Made by a program: the position numbers and the translations under genes
Shown here: positions 1-8,042 of the stretch, in pieces
Layout of the letters: every line of letters begins with the position of its first letter
Position numbering within the stretch: the first letter of the stretch is position 1
Notes under the pieces: model-generated
What the model was told of the DNA's origin: nothing
Seen by the model: the letters and a program-made list of their open reading frames with translations, nothing else
Database searches by the model: none
DNA from: Pedococcus dokdonensis
GTDB taxonomy: Bacteria > Actinomycetota > Actinomycetes > Actinomycetales > Dermatophilaceae
Length of the DNA stretch: 64,000 nt
Assembly: GCF_900104525.1 (NCBI RefSeq)
Contig: NZ_LT629711.1
Coordinates: 3,162,001 to 3,226,000, forward strand
Direction: 5' to 3'

Positions 1-414
1 GACCGAGTCGGGGTAGCAGAAGGTCGTCCGCGCCACGGTGTGCGCCGCGAGACGCAGGTGCGCCGAGCCGAACCGGGGGGCTCCGCCGACCGGGCTGCGG
101 CGATGGTTCAGCGCGCCGTACTTGGGCCGCTCGCCCGCTGGCGCCACGTCATACGCGCCGCCGAAGATGCGTTGCTCCCACACCCAGCGGTTGCCGCCAG
201 GGTGAGCGGTGAGGCCACCGTTGCTGGTGCCCGTCTCGAACTGGCTGCGGTAACAGCCGTCGCGGAGCAACGCCTCGAGGATCGGTAGGCCGCCGTGCCC
301 CCGGTCGGGGTGGAAGTTGAGGGTGACCCGCAGGGTCGGGTCGATGGGCGGCCCGGAGACCCGGCTGGAGACGTGGTCCACCGCCTCCCTCGCCCAGGTC
401 GACAGGTCGCGCAC
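1..414 (-). CDS. DUF3626 family protein, N-terminal part (runs off window)
   Basis: Reading the minus strand in the frame whose codons end at base 1 gives at least 138 residues without a stop. Recognisable stretches are VTLNFHPDR, EALLRDGCYRSQFETGTSNG, RIFGGAYD and YGALNHRRSPVGGAPRFGSA, which I associate with DUF3626 proteins of unknown function. An in-frame TGA lies at about 427-429. The first usable start is GTG at 414, with AAAGGG seven bases upstream. The 3' end is outside the window. No biochemical role is known to me. Family call fairly confident, start moderately so. Confidence 0.7.
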   Translation of the reverse strand, partial: MRDLSTWAREAVDHVSSRVSGPPIDPTLRVTLNFHPDRGHGGLPILEALLRDGCYRSQFETGTSNGGLTAHPGGNRWVWEQRIFGGAYDVAPAGERPKYGALNHRRSPVGGAPRFGSAHLRLAAHTVARTTFCYPDSV

Positions 415-483
415 AGCCCGACCCTTTCACGGCGGGTGGGCAACCCGGTCGATCCCGGGCGTCGGGTCGGGGACACTGGCGCC

Positions 484-1116
484 ATGTACGTGCCGCACTT
501 CAACGCCTGGGACGACCAGGCCGCGATCCGCCAGATGGTCGCCGACGTGGGCTCCGCCCAGCTGATCACGACGGGGCCGGACGGCTACCCACTCGCGACG
601 CTGCTCCCGGTGGTCTGGCGCGGCGAGACGGTGATCGCCCACCTGGCCCGGGCCAACAAGCACTGGAAGGCGATCGGCGCCGACCAGCCCGCGCTCCTCG
701 TCGTGACCGGGCCGCAGGCCTACATCTCGCCCGGCTGGTACGCCGCCAAGGCCGAGCACGGCAAGGTCGTGCCGACCTGGAACTACTCGGTCGTGCAGCT
801 CACCGGTCGGGCGACCGTCCACGACGACGTCGACTGGCTGCAGGGCGCTGTCGACGAGCTGGTCGAGCACCACGAAGGCCATCGCGACGCGCGGTGGCGC
901 ACCACCGACGCCCCGGAGAAGTACATCCGTGGGCAGCTGCGGGCCATCGTCGGGCTGGAGATCGCGGTGGAGCGGGTCGAGGCCAAGGCCAAGCTCAGCC
1001 AGAACCGGTCCGAGGCAGACCGCGACGGCGTCGTGGCCGGGCTGCTCGCCGAGCCGTCGCCCGACGCGCACCTGGTAGCCGAGCAGATGCGGGTCACAGG
1101 AGGCGTCTCCCGGTGA
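484..1116 (+). CDS. PaiB-like FMN-binding split-barrel protein
   Basis: 210 residues starting MYVPHFNAWDD, close to the usual PaiB length. The family is a flavin-binding split barrel first described as a negative transcriptional regulator of protease and sporulation genes in Bacillus. Typical stretches are ITTGPDGYPLATLLP, YISPGWYAAKAEHGKVVPTW (the conserved Y-x-S-P-x-W-Y and V-P-T-W-N-Y region) and the C-terminal KLSQNRSEADRDGVV. ATG 484 fits family N-termini; an upstream in-frame extension has no family character. The gene stands alone and converges on the next gene, their stop codons abutting at 1116/1117. The regulatory role is inferred from family only. Confidence 0.88.
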   Translation: MYVPHFNAWDDQAAIRQMVADVGSAQLITTGPDGYPLATLLPVVWRGETVIAHLARANKHWKAIGADQPALLVVTGPQAYISPGWYAAKAEHGKVVPTWNYSVVQLTGRATVHDDVDWLQGAVDELVEHHEGHRDARWRTTDAPEKYIRGQLRAIVGLEIAVERVEAKAKLSQNRSEADRDGVVAGLLAEPSPDAHLVAEQMRVTGGVSR

Positions 1117-1707
1117 TCAAGCTGGCGGCGGCCCGAGTCCGGCTCGTGAAGCCGCCCACTCCTCGGCGAGCAGGGCGTAGCCGTAGCCGTCCCTCCACTC
1201 GCCGGACGGGTGCAGCGCGTCCCTGACCGCGTGCTGCTCGCGCCGCATGCCCAGGCGCTCCATCAGTCGCCACGACCGGACGTTGTCGGCGAAGCAGCCG
1301 GCCGTGACTCGGCGCAGGCCCAGGTCCTCGAAGCAGATCCGCAGGACCTCCTCGACCGCCTCGGTGGCGTAACCGTGCCCGGTTTCCTCTGGACGCAGTC
1401 CCCAGCCGAGCTCGGCCTGGACCCCCTCGGCCTGGTCGGTGAGCCGCAGGGGCGACCAGGCATCGCCGATCCGCACCATGAGGTCGCCGATGAAGACCCC
1501 GTCCCGCTCGATGACGAGCAGTAGGTCGAGCCGTTCGGGCGCCACGAACCGCGCCCGAAAGTCCTCCGGGGGAATGCCCATCCACTCGGTGACGCTGGGG
1601 GAGGTCCGATACGCGAGCACGGCATCGGCGTCGTCCGCGGTGGCCCGCCGAATGGTCAACCGCGCGGTCGAGACCGGCCAGTCGACGTGAGTCAGGTCCT
1701 TGGGCAC
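1117..1707 (-). CDS. GNAT acetyltransferase (RimJ/RimL type)
   Basis: 196 residues. The N-terminus VSTARLTIRRATADDADAVL is the usual beta1-alpha1 start of RimJ/RimL-type acetyltransferases, and GWGLRPEETGHGYATEAVEE is the acetyl-CoA loop (here R-P-E-E-T-G-H-G-Y-A-T-E). ADNVRSWRLMERLGMRRE is the conserved C-terminal helix (N-x-x-S-x-x-x-x-x-x-L-G-F/M). The acceptor cannot be read from sequence; a small molecule or a protein N-terminus are both possible. It is convergent with the PaiB-like gene with zero intergenic bases. No operon partner. Confidence 0.9.
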   Translation of the reverse strand: MPKDLTHVDWPVSTARLTIRRATADDADAVLAYRTSPSVTEWMGIPPEDFRARFVAPERLDLLLVIERDGVFIGDLMVRIGDAWSPLRLTDQAEGVQAELGWGLRPEETGHGYATEAVEEVLRICFEDLGLRRVTAGCFADNVRSWRLMERLGMRREQHAVRDALHPSGEWRDGYGYALLAEEWAASRAGLGPPPA

Positions 1708-1741
1708 GTCTCATTCTGCGGCACCGGCCGTGGAGCGTGAG

Positions 1742-2026
1742 TCAGTTCCAGAAGGCCGCGAGGTATGGCGCGAGGGCGAGGCCCTGCGCGTGTCCGCCTC
1801 GGGCGGCAGGGAGTCGGGTGGCCGGGTCGAGTGCGTTGGCGTCGAAGACCTCGCCCGCGCAAGTGATCTGGGCGGCCACTGTCGAGCCGGCCGAGGTGCC
1901 GATGACGAGGTCGGCGGCGACGAGATCGACGCCGCCCTCCGCGAGGCCGGCGATGAGTCCGAGCTCCCACGCGTGGCCGGCTGCGCCACCTCCGGCGAGC
2001 ACCAGCGCGCGGCCGAGCGCACCCAT
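1742..2026 (-). pseudogene. Truncated patatin-like phospholipase
   Basis: 94 residues with the patatin N-terminal core: LVLAGGGAAGHAWELG (glycine-rich oxyanion hole, here GGGAAG instead of GGGxRG) and VIGTSAGS (G-T-S-A-G-S nucleophile elbow). A patatin domain needs a later Asp (D-G-G/A) of the Ser-Asp dyad and is normally 250 residues or more. Here a stop follows soon after the nucleophile and only 34 bases separate it from the next gene, so no C-terminal half exists. I read it as a remnant; a short divergent functional form is possible. A 23-codon frame ending in TGATG overlaps its start codon and may be another remnant. Confidence 0.6.
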
Positions 2027-2125
2027 CAGAGCGGGCTCGGGTCGTCGCGGAGGGAGGGGACCGCTTCGAGGTCCCACCGCTGCAGCACGTCCACCATGGC
2101 CCGAGGGTATGCCGCCCGGGAACCC

Positions 2126-2155
2126 TTGACACCGGACATTTTCGGCACGTACCTT
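2126..2155 (+). promoter_or_regulatory. Sigma70-type promoter of the sugar operon
   Basis: TTGACA at 2126-2131 is a perfect -35. After 18 bases TACCTT (2150-2155) is an acceptable actinobacterial -10 (TAnnnT). The predicted transcription start, near 2162, falls just before the large palindrome at 2168, an arrangement expected for repression by a LacI-type protein. Confidence 0.6.
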
Positions 2156-2167
2156 GGCGGCCGTGGA

Positions 2168-2191
2168 CAAACTGCAAACGTTTGCAGTTTG
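2168..2191 (+). promoter_or_regulatory. LacI-family operator, 24-bp perfect palindrome
   Basis: The 12-base half-site CAAACTGCAAAC is followed immediately by its exact reverse complement, with the C-G step at the centre and AAACG/CGTTT flanks typical of LacI/GalR operators. It lies directly downstream of the predicted transcription start and about 50 bases before the first permease gene. The obvious partner is the LacI-family gene at 8039-9070 within the same operon, making the circuit self-regulated. I saw no second copy in the window. Confidence 0.82.
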
Positions 2192-2239
2192 AGTCCGCAC
2201 CAACGACCGCGAACCCATTCGACGACGATCGGGGCCCCG

Positions 2240-3175
2240 ATGACCCAGGCGCCAGAGCGCACGCCCCAAGGCGAGCGCCTGCCCCAGCGGAACCCGAAGG
2301 CCGCCCGCAGCTCGCAGAAGGCGATGTGGTTCCTGCTGCTGCCGAGCCTGGTCCCGGTCCTGGTCTTCAGCGTCTACCCGCTGGCGAACGGCATCTGGCT
2401 CGGCTTCACCGATGCGCGCGCCGGGTTCGACGTCCAGTACAAGTTCAACGGCTTCGCCAACTACACCAAGCTGCTCCACGACGACCTGTTCTGGAACTCG
2501 TTCAAGATCGGCCTGATCTGGGCCGTCACGGTCACCGTGATCCAGTTCCTCCTGGCCCTCGGGCTGGCGATGCTGCTCAACGCCGGGCTGCGGTTCCAGT
2601 GGCTCGTGCGGCCGTTGGCGCTGGTGCCGTGGGCGATGCCGTCGGTGATCGTCGCCATCCTGTGGAAGCTGATCTACCACCCCGATGCCGGCATCCTCAA
2701 CGCCGTCCTGCGGTGGCTGCACATCATCGACCACAACATCTCCTGGCTCGGCAGCTTCGACCTCGCGCTCCCCGCCGTCATCGTGGTCGGGGTCTGGGCG
2801 GGCATGCCGCAGACCACGATCGCCCTGCTCGCCGGGCTCCAGAACACCCCGGGCGAGCTGCACGAGGCGGCTGCGCTCGACGGCGCCAACGCCTGGCAGC
2901 GTTTCCTCACGGTCACCTGGCCGGCCATCAAGCCGGTGGCCATCGCGATCACCTCGCTCGACTTCGTCTGGAACTTCAACTCGTTCGGCCTGGTCTACGT
3001 CCTCACCGACGGCGGTCCGGGCGGGCGGACGCTGCTCCCGATGCTGTTCGCCTACCAGCGTGCCTTCGGCAACGGCGAGTTCGGCTACGCCGCCGCCCTC
3101 GGCAACGTCATGGTCATCGTCATCGTCGCGATCATGGGCGGCTACCTCTGGCGGCAGATGAGGGAGGCGTCCTGA
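2240..3175 (+). CDS. Sugar ABC transporter permease, MalF/UgpA type
   Basis: 311 residues. A charged N-terminus is followed by hydrophobic helices beginning WFLLLPSLVPVLVFSVYPLANG, and the EAA loop reads ELHEAAALDGANAWQRFLTV (E-A-A-x(3)-G), which docks the ATPase. This matches CUT1-family membrane subunits for oligosaccharides or polyols. ATG 2240 (MTQAPERTP) is chosen because the frame upstream crosses the promoter and operator. It overlaps the next gene by one base (TGATG). No ATP-binding subunit is encoded in the operon, so a shared MsiK-like ATPase elsewhere is likely. Confidence 0.93.
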   Translation: MTQAPERTPQGERLPQRNPKAARSSQKAMWFLLLPSLVPVLVFSVYPLANGIWLGFTDARAGFDVQYKFNGFANYTKLLHDDLFWNSFKIGLIWAVTVTVIQFLLALGLAMLLNAGLRFQWLVRPLALVPWAMPSVIVAILWKLIYHPDAGILNAVLRWLHIIDHNISWLGSFDLALPAVIVVGVWAGMPQTTIALLAGLQNTPGELHEAAALDGANAWQRFLTVTWPAIKPVAIAITSLDFVWNFNSFGLVYVLTDGGPGGRTLLPMLFAYQRAFGNGEFGYAAALGNVMVIVIVAIMGGYLWRQMREAS

Positions 3176-4008
3176 TGCGCACGAAGAGCCCCACCCGAGT
3201 CGCGCAGTATGCCGCGTTGCTGGCCTACGTCGTCTTCCTCGGCTTCCCGCTGCTGTGGTTGTTCTCGACGGCGTTCAAGTCGCCGTCGGAGCTGACCAAG
3301 CTGACGCCCACCGTCTTCCCGACGGACTGGACCCTCGGCAACTTCGACCGGGCCTTCGAGCAGACCCAGCTCTGGTCGGCGCTGCGGAACTCTCTGGTGG
3401 TGGCGGTCGCCACTGCGGTGATCACGACCCTGATCGCGTTGCCGGCGTCCTACGCCCTGGCCCGGTTCAAGAGCCGGCTGCGTTCGGTGACGATCGGCTG
3501 GATCCTGGTGAGCCAGGTCTTCCCGTTCATCCTCATCGTCATCCCGGTGTTCATCGTGCTGCGCAACCTCGGGCTGATCAACACGCTCGTCGGCCTGGTC
3601 ATCGTCTACGTCGTCTGGGCGCTGCCCTTCACGCTGTGGATGCTGCAGGGTTACGTGGCCGCCATCCCGCGCGACCTCGAGGAAGCGGCCTCCACCGACG
3701 GGGCGTCGAGGTTCGTGATCCTCCGCTCGATCATCTTCCCGCTGTTGATGCCCGGCCTGGTCGCCACCTCGATGTTCGCCTTCATCTCGGCGTGGAACGA
3801 GTTCTTCTTCGCGCTGGTGATCATCCAGGACCCGGCCCTGCAGACGGCGCCACTGCTGCTGGCCCGCTACGTCGGCGCTGAGGGCTCGGTCAACCTCGGC
3901 CCGCTCGCCGCCACCGCCCTCGTCACCACCCTCCCGAGCCTGGTGGTCTTCGCGATCGCCCAACGCCGGCTCGTCTCCGGGATGTTGTCCGGCTCCGTCA
4001 AGGGCTGA
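3175..4008 (+). CDS. Sugar ABC transporter permease, MalG/UgpE type
   Basis: 277 residues with six predicted helices. The N-terminal WLFSTAFKSPSEL is the classic MalG-family stretch, and the EAA motif is DLEEAASTDGASRFVILRSI. It pairs with the preceding permease to form the membrane pore. The start ATG shares a base with the previous stop, implying translational coupling. Substrate unknown; the enzymes downstream suggest a glycoside, perhaps an N- or O-ribosyl compound. Confidence 0.93.
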   Translation: MRTKSPTRVAQYAALLAYVVFLGFPLLWLFSTAFKSPSELTKLTPTVFPTDWTLGNFDRAFEQTQLWSALRNSLVVAVATAVITTLIALPASYALARFKSRLRSVTIGWILVSQVFPFILIVIPVFIVLRNLGLINTLVGLVIVYVVWALPFTLWMLQGYVAAIPRDLEEAASTDGASRFVILRSIIFPLLMPGLVATSMFAFISAWNEFFFALVIIQDPALQTAPLLLARYVGAEGSVNLGPLAATALVTTLPSLVVFAIAQRRLVSGMLSGSVKG

Positions 4009-4123
4009 GCGCACCCGTCCACCCGTCCGTCAACCGCAGTCCCTCGACCACCCGACCACCACCCGACCACCACCCGGCGTCACCACTTCGCCACCCACAG
4101 TGCCTGTCTCGAAAGGACCCATC

Positions 4124-5425
4124 GTGAACCGTCGTCCAGCATTCCTGGCCTTCACCTCCGTCGCCGCCGTCCTGCTCACCGCCGGCTGCGTCAGCGGCAG
4201 TGGTGGGTCCGGCGACTCCCAGAGCTCGGCCAAGCCGGGCGAGAAGATCAAGCTCAGCTTCGCGAGCTATGCCTTCCAAGACCCGACCGTGAAGGCCACC
4301 CAGGAGATCGTCGACTCGTGGAACGCGGCCCACCCCGACGTGCAGGTCGACTACCAGAAGGTCGACCCCAACTCGGTGCACGACAAGCTGGTCACCCAGT
4401 TCGCCGGCAACTCGGCGCCCGACATCATCCACGACGAGGCGGCCGACCTGGCCGGCTTCAGTCGGCAGGGCTACCTCGCCGATCTCGGACCACTCCTGCC
4501 CGCCGACCTCAAGGCCGACGTGCCCGAGTCGGTCTGGAAGTCCGTGACCATCGACGGCAAGGTGGCCGGCGTCCCGACCATCGCCCAGGTCTACAACCTG
4601 TTCGCCGACACCGACGCCCTCAAGGCAGCGGGCATCAACCCGCCGACGGCCGACGCGCCCTGGACCTGGGACGACCTCGAGGCGAACGCGAAGAAGCTCA
4701 CCAAGGGTGGCGGCGTGTACGGCTTCGCGGCCGGGCTCAAGTCGCCCACGGCTGCCGTGATGTCGAGCAGCCTGTCCTTCGACGGCACCTTCTTCTCCGG
4801 CGACGAGGCCAAGCCGGACATCAACATCACCGACAAGGAGATGGAGGTCCCGAACCGGCTCAAGGCGATGCTGGACGCCAAGACGATGGCCCCGAACTCC
4901 ACCTCGCTGTCCGCCAGCGACGTGCTCCCCGGCTTCTTCGGCAAGAAGTACGCCCTCGTCCTGGCCGGCAACTATGTCGAGGCGCAGATCGAGGAGAAGG
5001 CCCCGAAGGGTTTCAACTGGACCATGCTGCCGCTGCTCAAGGGCACCAACCAGAACCAGGCGTCCGGCCCGCAGACCCTGAGCGTCGCGCGGCAGAGCAA
5101 GCACCAGAAGGAGGCGATGGAGTTCATCGCCTACTACGACAAGGCCGAGAACCTCGCCAAGATCGCGCAGGGTGACGCCCTCATCCCCGTCACGACCTCG
5201 GCCGCGGCGATCGTCAAGCAGAACCTCGCCGGCAAGCACGGCTGGGACGTGGTCCTCGACGCCGGTCCCAAGCTGGTCGACGCGCCGTGGGCCAAGGCCG
5301 ACAAGTTCCCGCAGTGGAAGTCGGAGGTCGCCACGCCGGCCTACCAGGAGTTCCTCGCGGGCAAGATCGACGCGGCGACCTTGAAGCAGCGGCTCACCGA
5401 CGGCTGGAAGAAGGCCAGCAGCTGA
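4124..5425 (+). CDS. Extracellular solute-binding lipoprotein (sugar ABC)
   Basis: 433 residues. GTG 4124 preceded by GAAAGGA gives VNRRPAFLAF then a hydrophobic segment and lipobox LLTAGC (Cys22), so the protein should be a membrane-anchored substrate receptor. The body is MalE/UgpB-like (FASYAFQDPTVKATQEIVDS; NSAPDIIHDEAADLAG). The 115 bases before it contain a C-rich run with repeated CACCCGACC and no gene. It is separated from the second permease yet clearly in the same transport unit. Confidence 0.92.
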   Translation: MNRRPAFLAFTSVAAVLLTAGCVSGSGGSGDSQSSAKPGEKIKLSFASYAFQDPTVKATQEIVDSWNAAHPDVQVDYQKVDPNSVHDKLVTQFAGNSAPDIIHDEAADLAGFSRQGYLADLGPLLPADLKADVPESVWKSVTIDGKVAGVPTIAQVYNLFADTDALKAAGINPPTADAPWTWDDLEANAKKLTKGGGVYGFAAGLKSPTAAVMSSSLSFDGTFFSGDEAKPDINITDKEMEVPNRLKAMLDAKTMAPNSTSLSASDVLPGFFGKKYALVLAGNYVEAQIEEKAPKGFNWTMLPLLKGTNQNQASGPQTLSVARQSKHQKEAMEFIAYYDKAENLAKIAQGDALIPVTTSAAAIVKQNLAGKHGWDVVLDAGPKLVDAPWAKADKFPQWKSEVATPAYQEFLAGKIDAATLKQRLTDGWKKASS

Positions 5426-5511
5426 GTGCCCGGCGGGGGCGGCGGGACCCGGCGCCCCCGCCACACGGCATACCGAGGGTGAGCAGTGCAGCACATCGAC
5501 AAGGGAGAAGC

Positions 5512-6672
5512 ATGACTTCGTTGCAGGACAAGGCGATCGGCGCGCTCATGGCGGCCGCCGTGGGGGACGCCATCGGAGGTGCCACCGAGGGACGCAGCAC
5601 CGAGGAGATCCTCGAGCGGTACGACGGCTACGTCGAGGGGATCACCGACTACTTCATGAAGGACTGGCGCACGGCCAAGCCGAGCTCGCCCTACTTCAAG
5701 GGTGACGGGCACGTCACCGACGACACGTTGATGACGAACCTGCTGGTCCGGGTCTACGCGGACCAGCGCCGGCACCTGACCGCCTTCGACATGGCCGACC
5801 ACCTCGTGCCGCTGATGATGGACCACAAGACCTGGATCCCTGAGCTGGAGAAGGAGACGGTGCCGCTCCTGCGCGTGTTCCTCGCCGAGAAGTGGCTCGT
5901 CACGCGGCTCTACTACGGCCACGTGGACCCGCGCGAGGCCGGTGTCGGCAACATCGTCAACTGCGGGGCGGCCATGTACATGGCCCCGGTGGGGATCGCG
6001 AACGCCGGTGACCCCGCAGGGGCCTACGCGGAGGCGATCGAGCTCGGCGGCGCCCACCAGTCCAGCTATGGCCGCGAGGCAGGAGCTGTCTTCGCCGCAG
6101 CGGTCGCCGAGGCGATGGCGCCCGATGCCACCGTCGACTCGGTCCTGGGCGCAGCAGTCGACCTCGCCAACGACGGCACCAAGTCGGCCATCGAAGCGGT
6201 GGTCGAGGCTGCCGTGGCCGGACAGGACTGGCGGGAGAGCATCCCGCTGCTGCGCGACGCCGTGCGGCCGTTCGACTCCGTCGGTGAGACCTACCGCCAA
6301 CCGGCGCAGGACTCCCGCCGACCGAGCCGGCTGCGCTCGATCGAGGAGCTGCCGGTCGCCCTCGGATTCCTCAAGGTCACCGGTGGGGACGTCCGCGGGG
6401 CGATCCTCGGTGCCACCAACTACGGCCGTGACTCCGACTCGATCGCCACCATGGGCGGGGCCATCGCCGGAGCCCTCGGGGGAGAGGCGGCGGTGCCGGC
6501 CGAGTGGGTCGAAGCCGTCTCGACCGGCTCCCGCCTCGACCTGCGCGCGGGCGGGTTGGCGATGGCCGCGGTGGCGGAGGAGATCTTTGCCGCCGACGAC
6601 AAGGCCTTCCAGGCCAGGGTCGGACGGATGGGCTCGCTCACCACCGAGCCGACGCCGGCGGCTGCCCGCTGA
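5512..6672 (+). CDS. ADP-ribosylglycohydrolase-family enzyme 1
   Basis: 386 residues beginning MTSLQDKAIGALMAAAVGDAIGG, the usual DraG/ARH opening. Metal-site motifs are GHVTDDTLMT (T-D-D-T) near residue 70 and the C-terminal NYGRDSDSIATMGGAIAGAL (G-x-D-x-D-S/T), so the two Mg/Mn sites look intact. AAGGGAGAAG precedes ATG 5512. The family cleaves N- or O-glycosidic ADP-ribose bonds, but members inside sugar operons may act on nucleosides or other ribosides. Context (sugar uptake, PfkB kinase) favours a catabolic hydrolase over protein de-ADP-ribosylation. Confidence 0.9.
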   Translation: MTSLQDKAIGALMAAAVGDAIGGATEGRSTEEILERYDGYVEGITDYFMKDWRTAKPSSPYFKGDGHVTDDTLMTNLLVRVYADQRRHLTAFDMADHLVPLMMDHKTWIPELEKETVPLLRVFLAEKWLVTRLYYGHVDPREAGVGNIVNCGAAMYMAPVGIANAGDPAGAYAEAIELGGAHQSSYGREAGAVFAAAVAEAMAPDATVDSVLGAAVDLANDGTKSAIEAVVEAAVAGQDWRESIPLLRDAVRPFDSVGETYRQPAQDSRRPSRLRSIEELPVALGFLKVTGGDVRGAILGATNYGRDSDSIATMGGAIAGALGGEAAVPAEWVEAVSTGSRLDLRAGGLAMAAVAEEIFAADDKAFQARVGRMGSLTTEPTPAAAR

Positions 6673-8042
6673 TGCGTGTCACCTGGGTGCAGCCCGAGGA
6701 CCTGGTGCGGCACGAGCTCTGGCAGGCCGAGCGCGAGGGCAGGGACGTCGCCGCGATCCGCGAGCGGTGGGCGTCGGCCGGCACCCTCGTCGAGCCTCCG
6801 TACGTCGGGGCCTCACCCGAGGTCGGCACGCCGGAGCAGCGGGCGCTGGCCGAGGAGCTGCTGCTCGAGCTCGATGCCCTGCCGGACGTCACGGCCGACA
6901 GCGAGCCGAGCGACTGGTCGGACATCGCCGCGAGCATCGGTCCGGTCGCCGGATCAGCCTCCGCTGCAACGGGGCCCGGCGCCGACCTCCCCGAGCGGGT
7001 CCACGGTGGCTGGCTGGGTCGCGCCGTGGGGTGCGTGCTCGGCAAGCCCGTCGAGAAGGTGCCCCGAGCCGGTATCGAGGAGATCCTCCGGTCGACGGGG
7101 CGCTGGCCGCTCGACCGCTACTTCACCGCGGTCGGCCTCGACCCCGAGGTGTCGCAGCGGTGGCCGTGGAACCGTGCCAGCCGTCCCACCAGCCTCGAGG
7201 AGAACATCGACGGCACCCCGGAGGACGACGACATCAACTACACCCTGATGGCGCTTCGGGTCGTCGAGCAGCACGGCGCCGAGTTCACGTCGGACGACGT
7301 CGCCCAGGGCTGGCTCCTCGACCTGCCCGCCGGGCGCTCGTTCACCGCCGAGCGGGTGGCCTACCGCAACCTGCTCGAAGGGCTCACGCCACCGCTGACG
7401 GCTCGGGTCCGCAACCCGTTCCGCGAGTGGATCGGCGCGCAGATCCGGACCGACTTCTACGGGTGGGTCAACCCCGGCGACCCGCTGCGGGCAGCCGAGT
7501 GGGCCTGGCGCGACGCTGCGGTGAGCCACACCCGGAACGGGTTGTACGGCGCGATGTTCGTGGCGGCGATGGCGTCGGAGGCCCTCGTCGCCGACTCTGT
7601 CGGTACCGTGCTCGATGTGGGTGCGTCAGTGGTCCCGAGTGGCAGCCGGATGGCTGCTGCCATCCGGTTCGGACGCGACCTCGCCGCGTCCACGAGCGAC
7701 CCCACCGAGGCGTATGCCGCGCTGGAGCGTGAGTTCGCCGGGATGCACTGGGTGCACGCCCTGAACAACACCGCCTTGGTCGCCTACGCACTGGAGGCGG
7801 GTGGCGGAGACTTCGACCGGTCGATCTGCCTCACCGTGATGGGTGGCTGGGACACCGACTCCAACGGTGCGACGGTCGGGGCCGTGGCCGGTGCCCTCGG
7901 CGGCACGACCGCGATCGCCGCTCGGTGGAGCGACCCGCTGAAGAACCGCATGTCCACCTCGATCCCGGGCTGCGACGGGCAGACCTTCGACGACGTGGCG
8001 GCCCGCACCCTGGCCGTCGCCGAGCGAGTCCGCCGACGATGA
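6672..8042 (+). CDS. ADP-ribosylglycohydrolase-family enzyme 2, with N-terminal extension
   Basis: 456 residues. The first 110 or so residues (MRVTWVQPEDLVRHELWQ onward) precede the ARH fold, which starts at VHGGWLGRAVGCVLGKPVEK. Metal motifs are TPEDDDINYT (replacing T-D-D-T by E-D-D-D) and GGWDTDSNGATVGAVAG (W-D-T-D-S/T). Start overlaps the previous stop by one base. It is clearly diverged from its neighbour, so the pair may act sequentially or on different anomers. N-terminal function unknown. Confidence 0.88.
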   Translation: MRVTWVQPEDLVRHELWQAEREGRDVAAIRERWASAGTLVEPPYVGASPEVGTPEQRALAEELLLELDALPDVTADSEPSDWSDIAASIGPVAGSASAATGPGADLPERVHGGWLGRAVGCVLGKPVEKVPRAGIEEILRSTGRWPLDRYFTAVGLDPEVSQRWPWNRASRPTSLEENIDGTPEDDDINYTLMALRVVEQHGAEFTSDDVAQGWLLDLPAGRSFTAERVAYRNLLEGLTPPLTARVRNPFREWIGAQIRTDFYGWVNPGDPLRAAEWAWRDAAVSHTRNGLYGAMFVAAMASEALVADSVGTVLDVGASVVPSGSRMAAAIRFGRDLAASTSDPTEAYAALEREFAGMHWVHALNNTALVAYALEAGGGDFDRSICLTVMGGWDTDSNGATVGAVAGALGGTTAIAARWSDPLKNRMSTSIPGCDGQTFDDVAARTLAVAERVRRR

